From NCBI GenBank assembly GCA_903887095.1, contig CAISOQ010000345.1:1-8624 (forward strand): 8,624 nucleotides of DNA, written 5' to 3'. The position numbers were made by a program, and so were the translations under genes. Shown one piece after another: positions 1-5,898 of the stretch. The first letter of the stretch is position 1. Each line of letters begins with the position of its first letter. The notes beneath the pieces were generated by a model. That model was given only the letters and a program-made list of their open reading frames with translations. It ran no database searches and was not told the DNA's origin. The stretch is from an uncultured Flavobacteriia bacterium (GTDB lineage: Bacteria > Bacteroidota > Bacteroidia > Flavobacteriales_D > Crocinitomicaceae).

Positions 1-100
1 CAATCTCTCGATCTAAAACCAGTTGGCGTTCTTCATCCACTAAATCCCATTTATTCATAACAATTACCAAAGCTTTACCTGCTTCATCAGCCATCGAAAG
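1..100 (-). CDS. der: Fragment of ribosome-assembly GTPase Der (EngA), second G domain; probably foreign to the rest of the contig
   Basis: Reading the minus strand from base 100 gives 33 codons that include GKALVIVMNKWDLVDEER. NKWD is the G4 guanine-specificity motif, and the surrounding words fit the second GTPase domain of Der, which helps mature the 50S ribosomal subunit. From memory of the family, the run 'NKWDLVDEER...LDREI' is typical of actinobacterial Der rather than Bacteroidota Der. The fragment runs off the window at base 1. Upstream, the same frame meets a stop at 101-103, so the homology ends abruptly at about base 100, where a different gene begins on the other strand. I read this as an assembly or amplification chimera, not a real truncated gene. 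Family identity is fairly sure; the source lineage is an inference. Confidence 0.7.
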
Positions 101-102
101 CT

Positions 103-234
103 AAAAATCTGCATCCAAAACTTCAAAAGAAATTAGCATTCAATGAAAATGAAAAGAAAGATCTTTTGGCTTTTTTATACACGTTATCAGACAAGGAATT
201 TCTGTTTAACAAACGGTATTCTTTTCCGAGATAA
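103..234 (+). CDS. C-terminal tail of a di-haem cytochrome c peroxidase-like protein (5' part missing)
   Basis: The plus-strand frame ending in TAA at 232-234 reads NLHPKLQKKLAFNENEK, then DLLAFLYTLSDKEF and a short basic tail. The pattern 'LHP-L...L...E--DL-AFL-TL-D-EF' is the usual end of Bacteroidota MauG/CcpA-like cytochrome c peroxidases, periplasmic di-haem enzymes that reduce peroxide or carry out related oxidations. Haem-binding CxxCH motifs would lie upstream and are not in the window. The frame stays open back to a stop at 58-60, but bases 1-100 belong to a Der fragment on the other strand, so genuine peroxidase sequence begins near base 100. The stop lies 65 bases before the next gene on the same strand, so the two may be co-transcribed. 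The assignment rests on about 44 residues. Confidence 0.6.
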   Translation, partial: KNLHPKLQKKLAFNENEKKDLLAFLYTLSDKEFLFNKRYSFPR

Positions 235-299
235 TAATTAAACCAATACCGCAAGTTTTTAATTTTAATAAACTCTAATCTATTAGAAAACTAAAAATC

Positions 300-1670
300 A
301 TGAAAAAACTATCACTTGGAATTGCATTGGGTTTTGCTACAATCAACTTTGCTCAGACAAATCCTGCCATAACATCATGGCTTCAAAACACAACTGAAAC
401 AGGATCCTATTATACATCTGGAAATTCAACTGCACTTAGTAATGGAATTGCTGTCAATTGTCAAGCTGTGCAATATTCATCCAATTGGGTTTATGTCTCA
501 ACAAATGGTATTCCTTCCTACCCAACTGGCCCCTTTTTAGATGGAAATCCATCCACAGCTTCAGATCAAAATGCCATCTTCAAATTTCCATTGAATCCAA
601 CACAAAATACAGGAACTGCAACATCAACTACAGGCGGAAACATTGGAGTTTTCATAAATGGTGTAGCCCTCTTTGATTATCGAGACGGCGTTGCTTGGAA
701 TACAAGTACGAACTCATTGTGTGGGGGATTACCTGGAATGTCACAATGTCCTGGTGGACCTGGGGCGTCGCAATCATGGAACAGAGATGCAGTGCCTGCT
801 GAAAAGCTTGGATTCGATTGTTCCAAAGGCCACCCCGCTCAAGGAAACTACCACCATCATCAAAATCCAAGCGCCTATAAACTGGATCTAAATGTAATTT
901 CTAGTGTATGTAATCTTTACGATGCAGATGGACTCTACACAATTAATCCAACTGTTCACTCTCCATTAATTGGTTTTGCATATGACGGCTTCCCGATCTA
1001 TGGTGCTTATGGCTACAAAAATGCAGATGGTACAGGAGGAATCACACGCATTAAATCAGGATACCAGTTACGCAATATTACTGCTCGCACAGTTTGGGCG
1101 GATGGAACAGATGTAGCTGATGGACCTTCTGATTTCACAACTTATCCTTTGGGTTATTTCAGAGAAGACTATGAATTTGTTTCACATGCAGGTCAAGATG
1201 ACTATTTGGATAGTCACAATGGTCGTTTTTGTATCACTCCTGAATATCCTAGTGGTATCTATTGTTATTTTGCAACGGTAGATGAAAATTGGAATTCTGC
1301 ATATCCGTATGCAGTTGGTCCAACATTCTATGGCAATAAAGTAGCTGTAAAAGTAACGAGCATTACAGAAACTGTTTCAACGTATTCAGGTTCAACGAAC
1401 GGCATTGAAGACTTAGCACAATCGCCTGATTTCAATATTTTTCCGAATCCAGCGTCTGATATGATTGTAATACAAGCTCCAGGACTTTTAGAATCAGATA
1501 TTACAGTTACACTTTATGATATGGTTGGCAAAAAAGTTTCTGAAAAGAAAATTTTAGCGGGCAGCACACTTGGTTGTTTTGATGTTAGTGCGCTTTATTC
1601 AGGAAAATACATTTTAAAAATAGCGAATACAATAAGCGAGAGAGTATACAACGTGGTTGTAGGTCAATAA
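300..1670 (+). CDS. Secreted YHYH-domain protein with T9SS type A sorting domain
   Basis: The 456-residue product begins with a signal peptide (residues 1-18, cleavage before Gln19 in NFA-QT). The body, about residues 50-355, matches the YHYH family of extracellular proteins of unknown biochemical function. Visible landmarks are GNYHHHQNP (182-190, the eponymous motif with Tyr-His-Tyr-His changed to Tyr-His-His-His), GFAYDGFPIYGAYGY (225-239), and LDSHNGRF...YPSGIYCYFAT (303-326). Eight cysteines (54, 141, 150, 174, 204, 311, 322, 426) fit a disulphide-bearing exported protein. The end (about 378-456), starting NIFPNPASD, is a Por secretion/T9SS type A sorting domain, so the protein should cross the outer membrane and be released or anchored outside. 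His- and Asp-rich motifs suggest metal binding, but this is an inference. The gene follows a peroxidase tail and ends at a strong terminator. No TAnnTTTG promoter is visible in the 65-base gap before it. Confidence 0.9.
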   Translation: MKKLSLGIALGFATINFAQTNPAITSWLQNTTETGSYYTSGNSTALSNGIAVNCQAVQYSSNWVYVSTNGIPSYPTGPFLDGNPSTASDQNAIFKFPLNPTQNTGTATSTTGGNIGVFINGVALFDYRDGVAWNTSTNSLCGGLPGMSQCPGGPGASQSWNRDAVPAEKLGFDCSKGHPAQGNYHHHQNPSAYKLDLNVISSVCNLYDADGLYTINPTVHSPLIGFAYDGFPIYGAYGYKNADGTGGITRIKSGYQLRNITARTVWADGTDVADGPSDFTTYPLGYFREDYEFVSHAGQDDYLDSHNGRFCITPEYPSGIYCYFATVDENWNSAYPYAVGPTFYGNKVAVKVTSITETVSTYSGSTNGIEDLAQSPDFNIFPNPASDMIVIQAPGLLESDITVTLYDMVGKKVSEKKILAGSTLGCFDVSALYSGKYILKIANTISERVYNVVVGQ

Positions 1671-1690
1671 ATGCGATATAACAGAGAAAG

Positions 1691-1719
1691 AAAAGCTGCA
1701 TTTTAGTGCAGCTTTTTTT
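1691..1719 (+). terminator. Rho-independent terminator after the YHYH gene
   Basis: A perfect 10-bp stem AAAAGCTGCA (1691-1700) / TGCAGCTTTT (1707-1716) with a 6-nt loop is followed by more Ts, giving an uninterrupted T run at 1713-1719. It begins 20 bases after the stop codon of the YHYH gene and should end that transcript. Confidence 0.9.
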
Positions 1720-1905
1720 ATACCCCAAAAACAATGAATTTTATTCAAAAACACTCGTTCTAAGTATAACTACGTACTACACATCCGTATTTTCCGTAAA
1801 CCCACCTATTAGTATACATGTAAAATGCATGGCTATTTAAAAGGAAATGAAATTCAACTGACAGAAACGTTGTTTGTTTGCAATATAAACGAAAAACAAA
1901 TAGTC

Positions 1906-2574
1906 ATGAAAACGTCAGTAATAATCAAAACAGTTTTAGCTCTTTTCATAAGCATTAACACATTTGCTTCCGAAGATTTAAGAGTAGAGATCACTAAAAC
2001 TGACATTACTTGTTTTGGGCAATCCAACGGGAAAGCAGAATTATTCATTACAGGTGGTGCTGAACCTTATGCAATTTCTTGGAGCAATGGAAACACAAGT
2101 CAAGAAATTCAGGATTTGAAAAAAGGAAAATACGTAGTTACTGTTTTAGATGCAAAAGGCAATAGTGTAAAAGATTCCGTTCAGATCGCAATGCCGGCTC
2201 CTATTTCAGTTGGATACAATGTACCAACATCTACAAGTGCTGCAAACTTTAACTCTGATCTAAACATTGCTGTTAAAGGCGGATCACCTTGGGACTTAGA
2301 AAATGCTTCTTCTATGTACATCTTTCGTTTAAATGACAAAACTTACTATGAGCATCCAGAAAAACTAGAAGACGGCATCTATAAATTAACCGTAGAAGAC
2401 GCAAGAGGATGTAAATTGGCTTTTAATGTAAACCTTCAAGTTCAATTGGACAATGAGAAAACTGAACAAGCAGAAACACCTTTCAATGGATTCGGAAATG
2501 TAAAAATGACTGTACATCCAATTCACCTTGTGATCGAACAACAACAAAAAACGTTTACAAATGCTTACAACTAA
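1906..2574 (+). CDS. Small secreted SprB-repeat protein, function unknown
   Basis: The 222-residue product has a signal peptide (MKTSVIIKTVLALFISINTFAS, cleavage near Ala21-Ser22). An earlier in-frame ATG at 1825 would put 27 unlikely residues before this leader, so 1906 is preferred. Residues 28-92 form one SprB-type Ig-like repeat: ITKTDITCFGQSNGKAEL, then GGAEPYAISWSNGN and the GKYVVTVLDAKGNSV strand pair. SprB repeats occur in large gliding-motility adhesins and many other Bacteroidota surface proteins. Residues 117-180 look like a second, degenerate repeat (GGSPWDL, then DGIYKLTVEDARGC). The last 40 residues are polar and show no T9SS sorting domain, so the protein may stay periplasmic or use another route. 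It is far smaller than SprB, so a gliding role should not be assumed. It stands alone between two terminators. No convincing promoter was found upstream. Confidence 0.8.
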   Translation: MKTSVIIKTVLALFISINTFASEDLRVEITKTDITCFGQSNGKAELFITGGAEPYAISWSNGNTSQEIQDLKKGKYVVTVLDAKGNSVKDSVQIAMPAPISVGYNVPTSTSAANFNSDLNIAVKGGSPWDLENASSMYIFRLNDKTYYEHPEKLEDGIYKLTVEDARGCKLAFNVNLQVQLDNEKTEQAETPFNGFGNVKMTVHPIHLVIEQQQKTFTNAYN

Positions 2575-2599
2575 ACCTTAAAAAGTAGTAATGCATGCG

Positions 2600-2630
2600 A
2601 AAGAGGGCTATAAAAGCCCTCTTTTGATTT
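2600..2630. terminator. Hairpin terminator shared by convergent SprB-repeat gene and mtnA
   Basis: A 10-bp stem AAAGAGGGCT (2600-2609) / AGCCCTCTTT (2615-2624) has a 5-nt loop and lies between the stop of the SprB-repeat gene (2574) and the stop of mtnA (2630-2632). On the plus strand it is followed by TGATTTTATTT, a good U-rich tail. On the minus strand the sequence after the stem is less T-rich, so it is likely stronger for the plus-strand gene but may serve both. Confidence 0.85.
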
Positions 2631-3721
2631 TATTTATATTCAGGAAATAAGGAAAGAAGGCCCTCTTCACTTGCGTCACAAACCCCTCTTTCTGTAATGA
2701 TCTTAGAAACAAGTCGCGCAGGTGTAACATCAAAACCATAATTACTCGCTGGTGTTGTTTCAGGACAAATTAAAACCGGCTCAATCTTACCTCGTTTCGT
2801 TTTTCCCTGCATAAATCTCACCTCATCTTGATTTCGCTCTTCAATAGGAATCTCTTTTAAGCCATTGCGAATACTCATGTCCAAAGTTGTAGATGGCAAG
2901 GCTACATAAAATGGAATGTTATTATCATGGGCCGCAAGTGCTTTGAGATATGTTCCGATTTTATTGGCAACATCTCCATGACGAGTTGTGCGATCCGTTC
3001 CAACAATCACCATATCAACCATCCCATGTTGCATAAGATGCCCACCTGCGTTATCAACGATTAACGTATGTGGTACATTGTGTCGTGTCAATTCATATGC
3101 AGTTAGATTAGACCCTTGGTTTCTTGGTCGCGTCTCGTCTACCCATACATGCACATTGATTCCCTTTTGCATCGCTTGGTAAATGGGCGAGGTGATTGTT
3201 CCCCATTCAACACATCCGAGCATCCCCGCATTGCAATGTGTCAAGATATTCACCGTCTCTCCGTTTTTACGTGCAGCGATTTCCTCAATCAGTGGCAAAC
3301 CATGCACACCAATCATTCTGCATGTCTCAACATCTTCCTCAACAATTTCTGCGGCTTTTTTCCAAGCTGTTTCAATGAAATCACCTTCACAATTATCAAG
3401 AGCATCGCGCATTTTATCCAATGCCCAAAATAGATTTACCGCTGTTGGTCGCGACGCCCGCAATTCACTGAATGCTTCATCTAAAAAACTTCCATTCAAT
3501 TGTTCTTCGACCATCTCTCTTACCGCAAGATAAATTCCATACGCTGCAGTTGCACCAATGAGTGGAGCACCACGCACAATCATCTCTTTAATCGCCTCAA
3601 CGGCATCCTCATAGGTTTCAAGTTTAACGACACTAAATTGGTGTGGTAGCATGCGTTGATCTATCACCTCAACATATCTATCTTCAGTGGTCCAAATCGT
3701 ACGAAATGTTTTGTCAGTCAT
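2630..3721 (-). CDS. mtnA: S-methyl-5-thioribose-1-phosphate isomerase
   Basis: MtnA converts the aldose 5-methylthioribose-1-phosphate to the ketose 5-methylthioribulose-1-phosphate in the cytosolic methionine salvage pathway. The 363-residue product is of normal family length and complete. Signatures include VRGAPLIGATAAYGIYLA (49-66), RPTAVNLFWAL (91-101), THCNAG (161-166) with the expected catalytic Cys163, ETRPRNQGSNLTAYEL (196-211), and GTDRTTRHGDVANKIGTY (241-258) with catalytic Asp243. Cys163 and Asp243 align with Cys160 and Asp240 of the Bacillus enzyme. This separates it from the related eIF2B subunits. It lies 57 bases downstream of mtnC on the same strand, with no clear promoter of its own, so it is probably the second gene of an mtnC-mtnA transcript. 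A hairpin follows its stop. Confidence 0.96.
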   Translation of the reverse strand: MTDKTFRTIWTTEDRYVEVIDQRMLPHQFSVVKLETYEDAVEAIKEMIVRGAPLIGATAAYGIYLAVREMVEEQLNGSFLDEAFSELRASRPTAVNLFWALDKMRDALDNCEGDFIETAWKKAAEIVEEDVETCRMIGVHGLPLIEEIAARKNGETVNILTHCNAGMLGCVEWGTITSPIYQAMQKGINVHVWVDETRPRNQGSNLTAYELTRHNVPHTLIVDNAGGHLMQHGMVDMVIVGTDRTTRHGDVANKIGTYLKALAAHDNNIPFYVALPSTTLDMSIRNGLKEIPIEERNQDEVRFMQGKTKRGKIEPVLICPETTPASNYGFDVTPARLVSKIITERGVCDASEEGLLSLFPEYK

Positions 3722-3778
3722 TTTATTAATTATTTATGGAAATATCTATTGTTATAAAAGTCTATTTCAGCTCATTTT

Positions 3779-4474
3779 TCAGTTGATCTGCAACTCCGAG
3801 AAATCAGCAATTGTATTTTCCCAGCAAGCAACTGTTCCAGGCCGAACGAGCTGAACGGTCTCTAATCCAGCCGCTTTTGCTGCCTCAAGTTCTTCTTTAA
3901 TATCAGAAAGAAAAAGAATTTCACTGGCTGAAAAAAGAAGTTCATCTGCAATTTTGCTATATGTTTCACGCTCTCTTTTTCCACCCGTTTCGGTATCAAA
4001 ATAATTGGAAAAATAAGGAGTCAAATCGCCAAACTCACTGTAACCAAAAATTAATTTTTGAGCTGCTACTGAACCAGAAGAAAAGACTGCCAACTTAAGT
4101 CCCTTTGACTTCCAAGTTTCCAATGCAGCAGGCACATCCGCATAAACATGACCTTTTATTTCACCGCTTTCATATCCTTTTTTCCATAAAATTCCCTGTA
4201 CGGTTTTCAAGGGTGTTATCTTTTTATCTTCTCTACTCCAACGGTCTAAAGTAGCAACAACATCATCAACAGATCTCAACGTTTTCCCTTCTAATTGCTT
4301 GCTCAGTTCAACTGTTTTGCGGAAGGATGTTTGAACATCAGAATTATGGGTTAGATCCTTTAATTCATTGATGTGTTCTCTGAAATATGGAAACAATGTA
4401 TCATAAACGAAACTTACAGAAGTCGTTGTTCCTTCTATATCAGTTAAAATGCACTTTATTCCATTCATTTTCAT
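3779..4474 (-). CDS. mtnC: Enolase-phosphatase E1 (acireductone synthase)
   Basis: MtnC is a HAD-superfamily enzyme that enolises 2,3-diketo-5-methylthiopentyl-1-phosphate and then dephosphorylates it to acireductone. The 231-residue product shows HAD motif I as LTDIEGTT (10-17; Asp12, Glu14, where the Glu replaces the second Asp of typical HAD phosphatases, as is normal in MtnC). Motif II is FSSGS (131-135), followed by TETGGKRE (161-168, with the conserved Lys166), and motif IV is FLSDIKEE (188-195; Asp191). Everything needed for activity is present. The start could be Met1 or Met3. A TAnnTTTG element ends 4 nt before the Met1 codon, which favours Met1 and a nearly leaderless mRNA. It precedes mtnA on the same strand and is divergent from the barrel-protein gene. 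Confidence 0.96.
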   Translation of the reverse strand: MKMNGIKCILTDIEGTTTSVSFVYDTLFPYFREHINELKDLTHNSDVQTSFRKTVELSKQLEGKTLRSVDDVVATLDRWSREDKKITPLKTVQGILWKKGYESGEIKGHVYADVPAALETWKSKGLKLAVFSSGSVAAQKLIFGYSEFGDLTPYFSNYFDTETGGKRERETYSKIADELLFSASEILFLSDIKEELEAAKAAGLETVQLVRPGTVACWENTIADFSELQIN

Positions 4475-4478
4475 ACTA

Positions 4479-4486
4479 CAAAAGTA
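4479..4486 (-). promoter_or_regulatory. Bacteroidota-type -7 promoter element for mtnC
   Basis: The minus strand reads TACTTTTG, a full match to the Bacteroidota sigma-factor -7 consensus TAnnTTTG, then TAGT and the mtnC ATG. A TTG that could serve as the -33 box lies 23 nt upstream on the minus strand, at the long end of the accepted spacing. With the usual -7 geometry, transcription would start at or one base before the ATG. The element match is seen directly; the start site is inferred. Confidence 0.65.
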
Positions 4487-4562
4487 GAAATAATCGCAGA
4501 AGGGCTAATCAATTATGCGCGTTGTGGCATGTTTTTTGAAAAATCCATACAAAATTTCAACT

Positions 4563-5297
4563 ATGAAAACACAATTACTTCTTTCCGGCCTGCTTTTAAG
4601 CTTAGGTTCCTATTGTTTTTCTCAAAAAGCTGAATTAGGACTTTATGTTCCCATTGATTTACCGAACAAAACTAACATGCCCAAGATGAGCACAGCGGGT
4701 GGATTTGGAGTTTCGTTCGGCTATAGTCCATTGTTTTTGACCCCGTTTTATATTGAAGCAAAAACGAGCTTCAGCAATTATTCTTCACAAAATCTGGAAC
4801 AGACTTATCAATTTGACGATGGTTCACAGACCATTACAAATGTGAGCTATTCGAGCGGTATGAGCAAATATTTACTTGGAGCTAAAACAATGATTGGTCA
4901 GGATTTCAGAGCAGTAAGAGGATTTATTACGCTACAAATTGGACTTGCATCGATGCGCACAAAAATAGTTATTGCCGATCCTCAAGACGCAGATGGATGT
5001 CAACCACTCGATCGAAATGTAAGTCAACGATTCACGGGTGCGATTTATGGCGGAGAAATCGGTGCTGAAATTGCGCTTGAAAAATTATTTCGTAACATAA
5101 CCATTGAAAACGCGCACAAATTGTATTTCTCAATGAGTTATTTAAGAGGAATGAATCATTTTGAGTATGTCAATGTAAAATACATGCAAGATGAAGTTCA
5201 TAACACGATGACAACTCATCCTAAAGGTGACATCAACGCTTCATTTATAAATGTTTCTACGAATAACATCCATGAGCACAAGATAGCCGAACTGTAA
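4563..5297 (+). CDS. Outer-membrane beta-barrel-like protein, interrupted by an in-frame stop near its C-terminus
   Basis: I do not recognise a named family. The 244-residue product starts with a clear signal peptide (MKTQLLLSGLLLSLGSYCFS, cleavage before Gln21), which decides the start. An in-frame ATG at 4515 would add 16 unlikely residues. The body alternates short amphipathic strands rich in Gly, Tyr and Phe (GGFGVSFGYSP, YIEAKTSFSNYSS, GFITLQIGLA, FTGAIYGGEIGAEIAL, KLYFSMSYLRGM), as in small outer-membrane barrels. The frame stops at TAA (5295-5297), but the same frame continues for 17 codons, HTPFEMVGINFGYIVRF, before TAG at 5349-5351. That tail is an ideal last barrel strand ending in the terminal Phe used by the barrel-assembly (BAM) machinery. 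So the gene is a recent nonsense pseudogene, a readthrough gene, or carries a base error. It lies opposite in direction between mtnC and mtnD. Confidence 0.7.
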   Translation: MKTQLLLSGLLLSLGSYCFSQKAELGLYVPIDLPNKTNMPKMSTAGGFGVSFGYSPLFLTPFYIEAKTSFSNYSSQNLEQTYQFDDGSQTITNVSYSSGMSKYLLGAKTMIGQDFRAVRGFITLQIGLASMRTKIVIADPQDADGCQPLDRNVSQRFTGAIYGGEIGAEIALEKLFRNITIENAHKLYFSMSYLRGMNHFEYVNVKYMQDEVHNTMTTHPKGDINASFINVSTNNIHEHKIAEL

Positions 5298-5351
5298 CAT
5301 ACTCCTTTCGAAATGGTAGGCATCAATTTTGGGTATATCGTAAGATTTTAG
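5298..5351 (+). other. Detached C-terminal beta-strand codons of the barrel gene
   Basis: These 17 sense codons plus TAG stay in frame with the preceding barrel gene across its TAA. They encode HTPFEMVGINFGYIVRF, with alternating hydrophobic residues and a terminal aromatic, the hallmark of a final outer-membrane barrel strand. The TAG overlaps the stop codon of the convergent mtnD by 2 bases (5349-5350). Some single-base changes at the TAA would restore a 262-residue protein; TAC or TAT would give Tyr. Confidence 0.65.
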
Positions 5352-5887
5352 GCAGGAAATGAAAATCCACTAAAGGATGTTTCAATCTTTGAGCCTGTGT
5401 ATTCAGGCACCCAGCCAGACATGTCTATAAAAATTCGAATGGCCTTTACAAATGGATCTGTCGCTCCTGCATCAAACCAATGTTTTGTTCCTGCAGGAAC
5501 TGAAATTAAATCTCCTTTCTGGCATAATAAGTTAAAAACAGGTTCATTGTCAAGGTGAAACCAAAACAATCCTTGGCCATCCACAAAAAACCGAATTTCA
5601 TCTTCAGAATGGGTATGCTCTGCTAAGAATTTCGCACGAATTGCTTCGTAATTTTCTGTCAATTTATTTATAGAAATAACATCAGCCGTTAAATAGCCTC
5701 CTGCTTTCATAAAAGGATCCAAGTCTTTGGAATATGACTGAAGAATTTCTTCTTGTGTGGCTGCATCATGAAATTCTACATCACAATTCCATTGATCAAA
5801 AAAAATATTTCTCGTTTCAAAGAAAGCACGAATTTCACTTGGGCTTGATAGTTGAATGTTTTTTTCAGGAATAGATAAAATTGCCAT
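5348..5887 (-). CDS. mtnD: Acireductone dioxygenase (ARD/ARD')
   Basis: MtnD oxidises acireductone with O2. The Fe form gives formate and 2-keto-4-methylthiobutyrate, the methionine precursor, while the Ni form takes an off-pathway route that releases CO. The 179-residue cupin has the full metal set: HTHSEDE (91-97; His91, His93, Glu97) and His136 in PAGTKHWFD (131-139), with the 39-residue spacing between Glu and the last His seen in the mouse enzyme. DPFVKAIRIF and the C-terminal GSKIETSFSGF complete the fold. It starts 11 bases after the mtnB stop, so mtnB-mtnD form one unit. An A-rich stretch, not a Shine-Dalgarno site, precedes the ATG. Which metal it uses cannot be read from sequence. 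No terminator is visible just past its stop, where it meets the convergent barrel gene. Confidence 0.96.
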   Translation of the reverse strand: MAILSIPEKNIQLSSPSEIRAFFETRNIFFDQWNCDVEFHDAATQEEILQSYSKDLDPFMKAGGYLTADVISINKLTENYEAIRAKFLAEHTHSEDEIRFFVDGQGLFWFHLDNEPVFNLLCQKGDLISVPAGTKHWFDAGATDPFVKAIRIFIDMSGWVPEYTGSKIETSFSGFSFPA

Positions 5888-5898
5888 GGTTGAAATTG

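Noticed and set aside
235..299. Possible promoter between the peroxidase tail and the YHYH gene
   Set aside because: No TAnnTTTG element is present; the stretch is just AT-rich, so co-transcription is as likely.
1740..1835. Short palindromic words (TACGTA, ATGCAT, ACATGT) upstream of the SprB-repeat gene
   Set aside because: They are 6-bp words in AT-rich DNA with no repeat spacing or regulatory consensus I recognise.
1825..1905. In-frame upstream ATG extending the SprB-repeat protein by 27 residues
   Set aside because: The Met at 1906 begins a standard signal peptide; the extension would bury it and has no secretory character.
2988..3533. Overlapping plus-strand open frames opposite mtnA
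   Set aside because: They are antisense to a highly conserved enzyme, have no recognisable domains and are shadow frames.
3738..3790. Alternative frame at the mtnC end reading GVADQLKNELK then stop
   Set aside because: The annotated frame ends in DFSELQIN, which fits the usual MtnC C-terminus, so no frameshift is needed.
4515..4562. In-frame upstream ATG extending the barrel protein by 16 residues
   Set aside because: The Met at 4563 starts a clean signal peptide and is preceded by an A-rich stretch; the extension is not leader-like.
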